15,591 bases of DNA from NCBI GenBank assembly GCA_024278715.1, contig JAJRSN010000177.1, forward strand, positions 1 to 15,591, read 5' to 3'. Position 1 is the first letter of the stretch; every line of letters starts with the position of its first letter. The stretch comes from Calditrichota bacterium (GTDB lineage Bacteria > Calditrichota > Calditrichia > Calditrichales > Calditrichaceae). This document shows positions 14,301 to 15,591 of the stretch, in pieces. The notes beneath the pieces are model-generated. The model was not told the origin of the DNA. It made no database searches and saw only the letters and a program-made list of their open reading frames with translations. The translations under genes were made by a program, and so were the position numbers.

Positions 14301-15105
14301 TGCGCGTAATTGAAAGTTCGTTTTTAATGAATGTTTCCGAGGGAGAGATGTGTACCTTCCAATACCGGTCTGCTATGCGAATGTTTACGGTTGTTAAATA
14401 AGCGGACTCGGTTCTCGAATGTGCGGAGATTTTACCCTTGGAATAAATCTGCTTATTATCTTTACTATGGATGAAGTAACTGAAATGTTGATTAAGATAC
14501 TCATCGTTTAAGCAATATTGAATTAAAGTATCCACTTTAAATACGGCGTTGATAAATCCTAAGAGCCTTTGCTTTTCAAAAACCGGAAAGTATGTTGCAA
14601 AACCTTTCCCTCCCTGCAACAGAGATATAATCGGCGTGCTGGTGAGATTTTTGGTTTCGATGGCTTTTTGAATGGCTAAGGTTACGCCGGAGTCCGGATG
14701 AAAGTGAAGGTTTTTATTCAAGGCGGGTTCGTTTCCCGATTGGGGATTAATTATGCGAATAGTCCACGTGCTGTCAATCCAATTGACCGCCTGCAAACCC
14801 GGATATGTTTTTAGTAAATTGGAAACGTCAAGGCAGAATTTTTCCGGATTATCGTTATATTGCTCCTTCCAATTCAGGGCTAAAAAATGCGCCAGCGTCA
14901 ATCGCGCGTTTATCCAGTTTTCCAGACGAATTCCGACCTGTTCGCCCATGACCTGCGTCAGTTCCCGTAAGTTCCGGGCGTTTTGTTCCCGATCGTGAAA
15001 CCATAATAAACTTAATACCAAAGCAAGAAGAAAAAATAGTATTAGCGGCGGAATGATCGAAAGACCTTTTCGGGTAAAAATTGAAAGTGTATTGCTTCTT
15101 TTCAT
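11347..15105 (-). CDS. Membrane CHASE/multi-PAS HisKA_2 histidine kinase
   Basis: A 1252-residue sensor kinase. TM1 (about 17-36) and TM2 (about 270-291) flank an external CHASE-type ligand domain (about 37-269; note PGLQAVNWID and QGGKGFATYFPVF). Then come six PAS domains, at about 298-417, 424-540, 548-665, 672-790, 798-914 and 922-1040, each joined by a DITE/DIS-type linker and ESE-type helix. The kinase core is HisKA_2: EVHHRVKNNLQ with H1061 aligned to the phosphoacceptor, N1163, D1201 (DSGTGF) and a short glycine box SMGLKLV (1217-1223). There is no receiver of its own, so it must phosphorylate a separate one; the next gene, 15 bp downstream, starts with a receiver. The ribosome site before the ATG is weak. 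The ligand is not predictable from sequence. Confidence 0.9.
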   Translation of the reverse strand: MKRSNTLSIFTRKGLSIIPPLILFFLLALVLSLLWFHDREQNARNLRELTQVMGEQVGIRLENWINARLTLAHFLALNWKEQYNDNPEKFCLDVSNLLKTYPGLQAVNWIDSTWTIRIINPQSGNEPALNKNLHFHPDSGVTLAIQKAIETKNLTSTPIISLLQGGKGFATYFPVFEKQRLLGFINAVFKVDTLIQYCLNDEYLNQHFSYFIHSKDNKQIYSKGKISAHSRTESAYLTTVNIRIADRYWKVHISPSETFIKNELSITRNKFFFFNLIFTLIIAYLIWILLLRHRKIRQSEEFFRSLFKAANTWIHILNPEGVLVNANETFYQQTGLDENSLIGKKFKDFLTYKSQIIFDSWLKELPDKNRFRSELEFIIDKDRRRYIDCSGSVIYDFQQKPLYLILHQIDITDKKRFQHALNESEAKYRVIVEHSHDAIFIYRDNRFLFVNKRVSEVSEYSIDELYQLPIWDLIHPEDRDRLQKYARSRREGKIVPSTYEAKIITKNGDIRYCEFDICPINYLGEYAGLGAVHDITEQKKAQLALIESEKRYRNLFENVPVGLYRTTEDGIIIDANLTLLKILGYSSLKELKKTNINDFYVSKNAHSLWKNLLKISGTMQNFETSLRRKDGKIIWIRNTASVRKDPAEGKIYFEGVLEDITEQKKAQTELIESEKRFKELADLLPQTIFECDSDFNFTYVNRHATKLTGYSQYEILNGMNVLELFPEQGKKEIIKSLNQVLQAKESETQEFIARKKNGSFFPVLLFMSSIIRQDKSKGLRGVLIDISDRKAIEEALRESEARYRSLVEQSPDAIILHKDGKIVYANAAAVRLYKGENEEALKGLPIMKLVHPDYKKLVKNRIKHLRESGEIVPLIYEKHLCLDGSEIDVEVLGTFIRYQGVEANLAIIRDISKRIKAEKALQESEQKLKSILTSMIDMVFLFDPRGRLLFFNARDLEELSVNLDNYKGKTIFRILPASLKCQLKQKIRELNKGKTVKIDFDFMLKGENKKWFSANVSPMVIEQQIYGYVAVVRDITERKLAELQISQALKEKETLLQEVHHRVKNNLQSLFYLIEINKAQIDNNSGKEIFSNLQNQLRAMSLVYEQLYHSSNLAQVEMSGYLQNLITNIRHSFSNSAEIDLLLKVEKISLSVEKALPCGMIVNELLCNTFKYAFPQGYKGNKNLKIELQNKGNKIHLIVQDSGTGFPFPKDLNSINSMGLKLVYLWATHQLGGKIRFDTQNGTKIDIQFPFH

Positions 15106-15493
15106 AAGTCTTAATCTGGATTATTGATTATCAAACATTTTCGGCTTTAAATGATGCATCTTTAACCACCGTTTCTAAAATTAATAAAAATCGCAAAAAA
15201 TGTGATGGCGTTGGCTTACTTTCTTCCTAACCGTTTCTTCTTTGTTTAATACGCTTATCCGGAGCGCCTTAGCAAGAGGAAAATGCCGGTTGATTTACAC
15301 CCAAATCGCTGTTCCCGGCGAAAAAAATTCCTGTAATTTAATTAAATTCGCAGCCGGTTAACGAGACAGGGTATCGATAATGTTTGGCGCCGACTTAAAT
15401 CGCAAAACAGATCGTTGTCCGAGATTTTGAATAAATAATAAAGAATTAATATATTTCAACTGTTCTTGCTTACCACAAAATAAGGGGAATTCC
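15106..15493. other. Divergent intergenic region without a supported gene
   Basis: A 388-bp gap between the minus-strand CHASE kinase and the plus-strand secreted-protein gene. It holds a two-part hairpin (GCCGG 15285-15289 with CCGGC 15315-15319, enclosing GATTT 15292-15296 with AAATC 15303-15307), but on the plus strand this is followed by an A-run, so it is not a terminator. A 14-bp palindrome AATTTAATTAAATT lies at 15335-15348 and a promoter-like pair at 15427-15455. Only very short ORFs (17 codons or fewer) were seen. No riboswitch class was recognised. Confidence 0.6.
15427..15455 (+). promoter_or_regulatory. Candidate sigma-70-type promoter
   Basis: TTGAAT (15427-15432) and TATATT (15450-15455) lie 17 bp apart. 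This predicts a start of transcription about 30 nt before the ATG at 15494. The hexamers equal those proposed before kaiC. Confidence 0.45.
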
Positions 15494-15591
15494 ATGAGCA
15501 AGTTTGTCGCAATTTTTTTAATCCTGTTCGGTTTTTCTTTTGCAAATACCGCGTTTGCACGGGACGGCGATTCTTCTTCTTTTCAATGGAA
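15494..15591 (+). CDS. Start of a secreted protein (partial, runs off the window)
   Basis: Thirty-two codons are visible before the window ends. They read as a classic Sec signal peptide: MSK, a hydrophobic core FVAIFLILFGFSFA, then the AFA cleavage motif (about residues 20-22) followed by RDGDSSS. AAGGGGA (15482-15488) sits 5 nt before the ATG, and a good promoter-like pair lies just upstream. The mature protein would be exported; its function cannot be read from the fragment. It is transcribed divergently from the CHASE kinase. Confidence 0.75.
   Translation, partial: MSKFVAIFLILFGFSFANTAFARDGDSSSFQW

Noticed and set aside
11347..15105. Possible merged ORF or sequencing artefact because of the very long 1252-aa protein
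   Set aside because: The reading frame is continuous through CHASE, six PAS domains and an intact HisKA_2/HATPase core, with standard linkers, so the length is natural.
15285..15319. Two-part hairpin as terminator or riboswitch
   Set aside because: It is followed by an A-run on the plus strand and preceded by a T-run on the minus strand, so it is not an intrinsic terminator in either direction; no known riboswitch core was recognised.
15285..15338. 17-codon ORF with AGAGGAAA ahead of its ATG, upstream of the secreted-protein gene
   Set aside because: Composition is unremarkable, no amino-acid run links it to a pathway, and it lies upstream of a better promoter candidate.

Overview
The window (15,591 bp) holds eight complete genes, one partial gene at the right edge, one small unlisted ORF and several intergenic repeats. 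The organism is a moderately AT-rich bacterium. Good Shine-Dalgarno sequences (for example AAGGAGGT before the cysteine synthase gene) argue against a typical Bacteroidota member. Large multi-PAS kinases, C/G-run hairpin repeats and a kaiA-less KaiBC cassette would suit a Calditrichota- or FCB-like lineage. That assignment is a guess from style, not from a marker gene.

Layout. 1-487: no gene; two direct copies of a ~145-bp unit carrying nested CCCCCC/GGGGGG hairpins. 488-2602 (minus): a probable cysteine operon, read as a 54-codon ORF ending in a Cys-rich tail, then serine O-acetyltransferase (cysE), then cysteine synthase. 2265-2881: divergent regulatory region with inverted repeats. 2882-8185 (plus): kaiC, kaiB, a second divergent kaiB-like gene, and a hybrid PAS histidine kinase that overlaps the second kaiB by 38 bp. 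8186-8526: convergent intergenic region built from a ~160-bp tandem duplication. 8527-15105 (minus): two more signalling genes 15 bp apart, a membrane CHASE/six-PAS/HisKA_2 kinase followed by a REC-GAF-PAS-PAS-HisKA-HATPase-REC hybrid kinase. 15494-15591 (plus): start of a secreted protein.

How they work together. CysE makes O-acetylserine and the synthase converts it to cysteine; the Cys-rich ORF upstream looks like a cysteine-sensing leader peptide. KaiC and the first KaiB look like a kaiA-less (hourglass-type) timer. Their likely output is the overlapping hybrid kinase, with the second KaiB as a possible adaptor. No DNA-binding output regulator is encoded here, so all three kinases must signal to proteins elsewhere or to each other's receiver domains. 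The convergent hybrid kinases share a PAS-HisKA-HATPase-REC core and look like paralogues.

The main novelty candidates are the cysteine leader peptide with its switchable downstream RNA, and the kaiC-kaiB-kaiB-kinase cassette, whose KaiC has Ser-Ser phosphosites and a C-terminal coiled coil.
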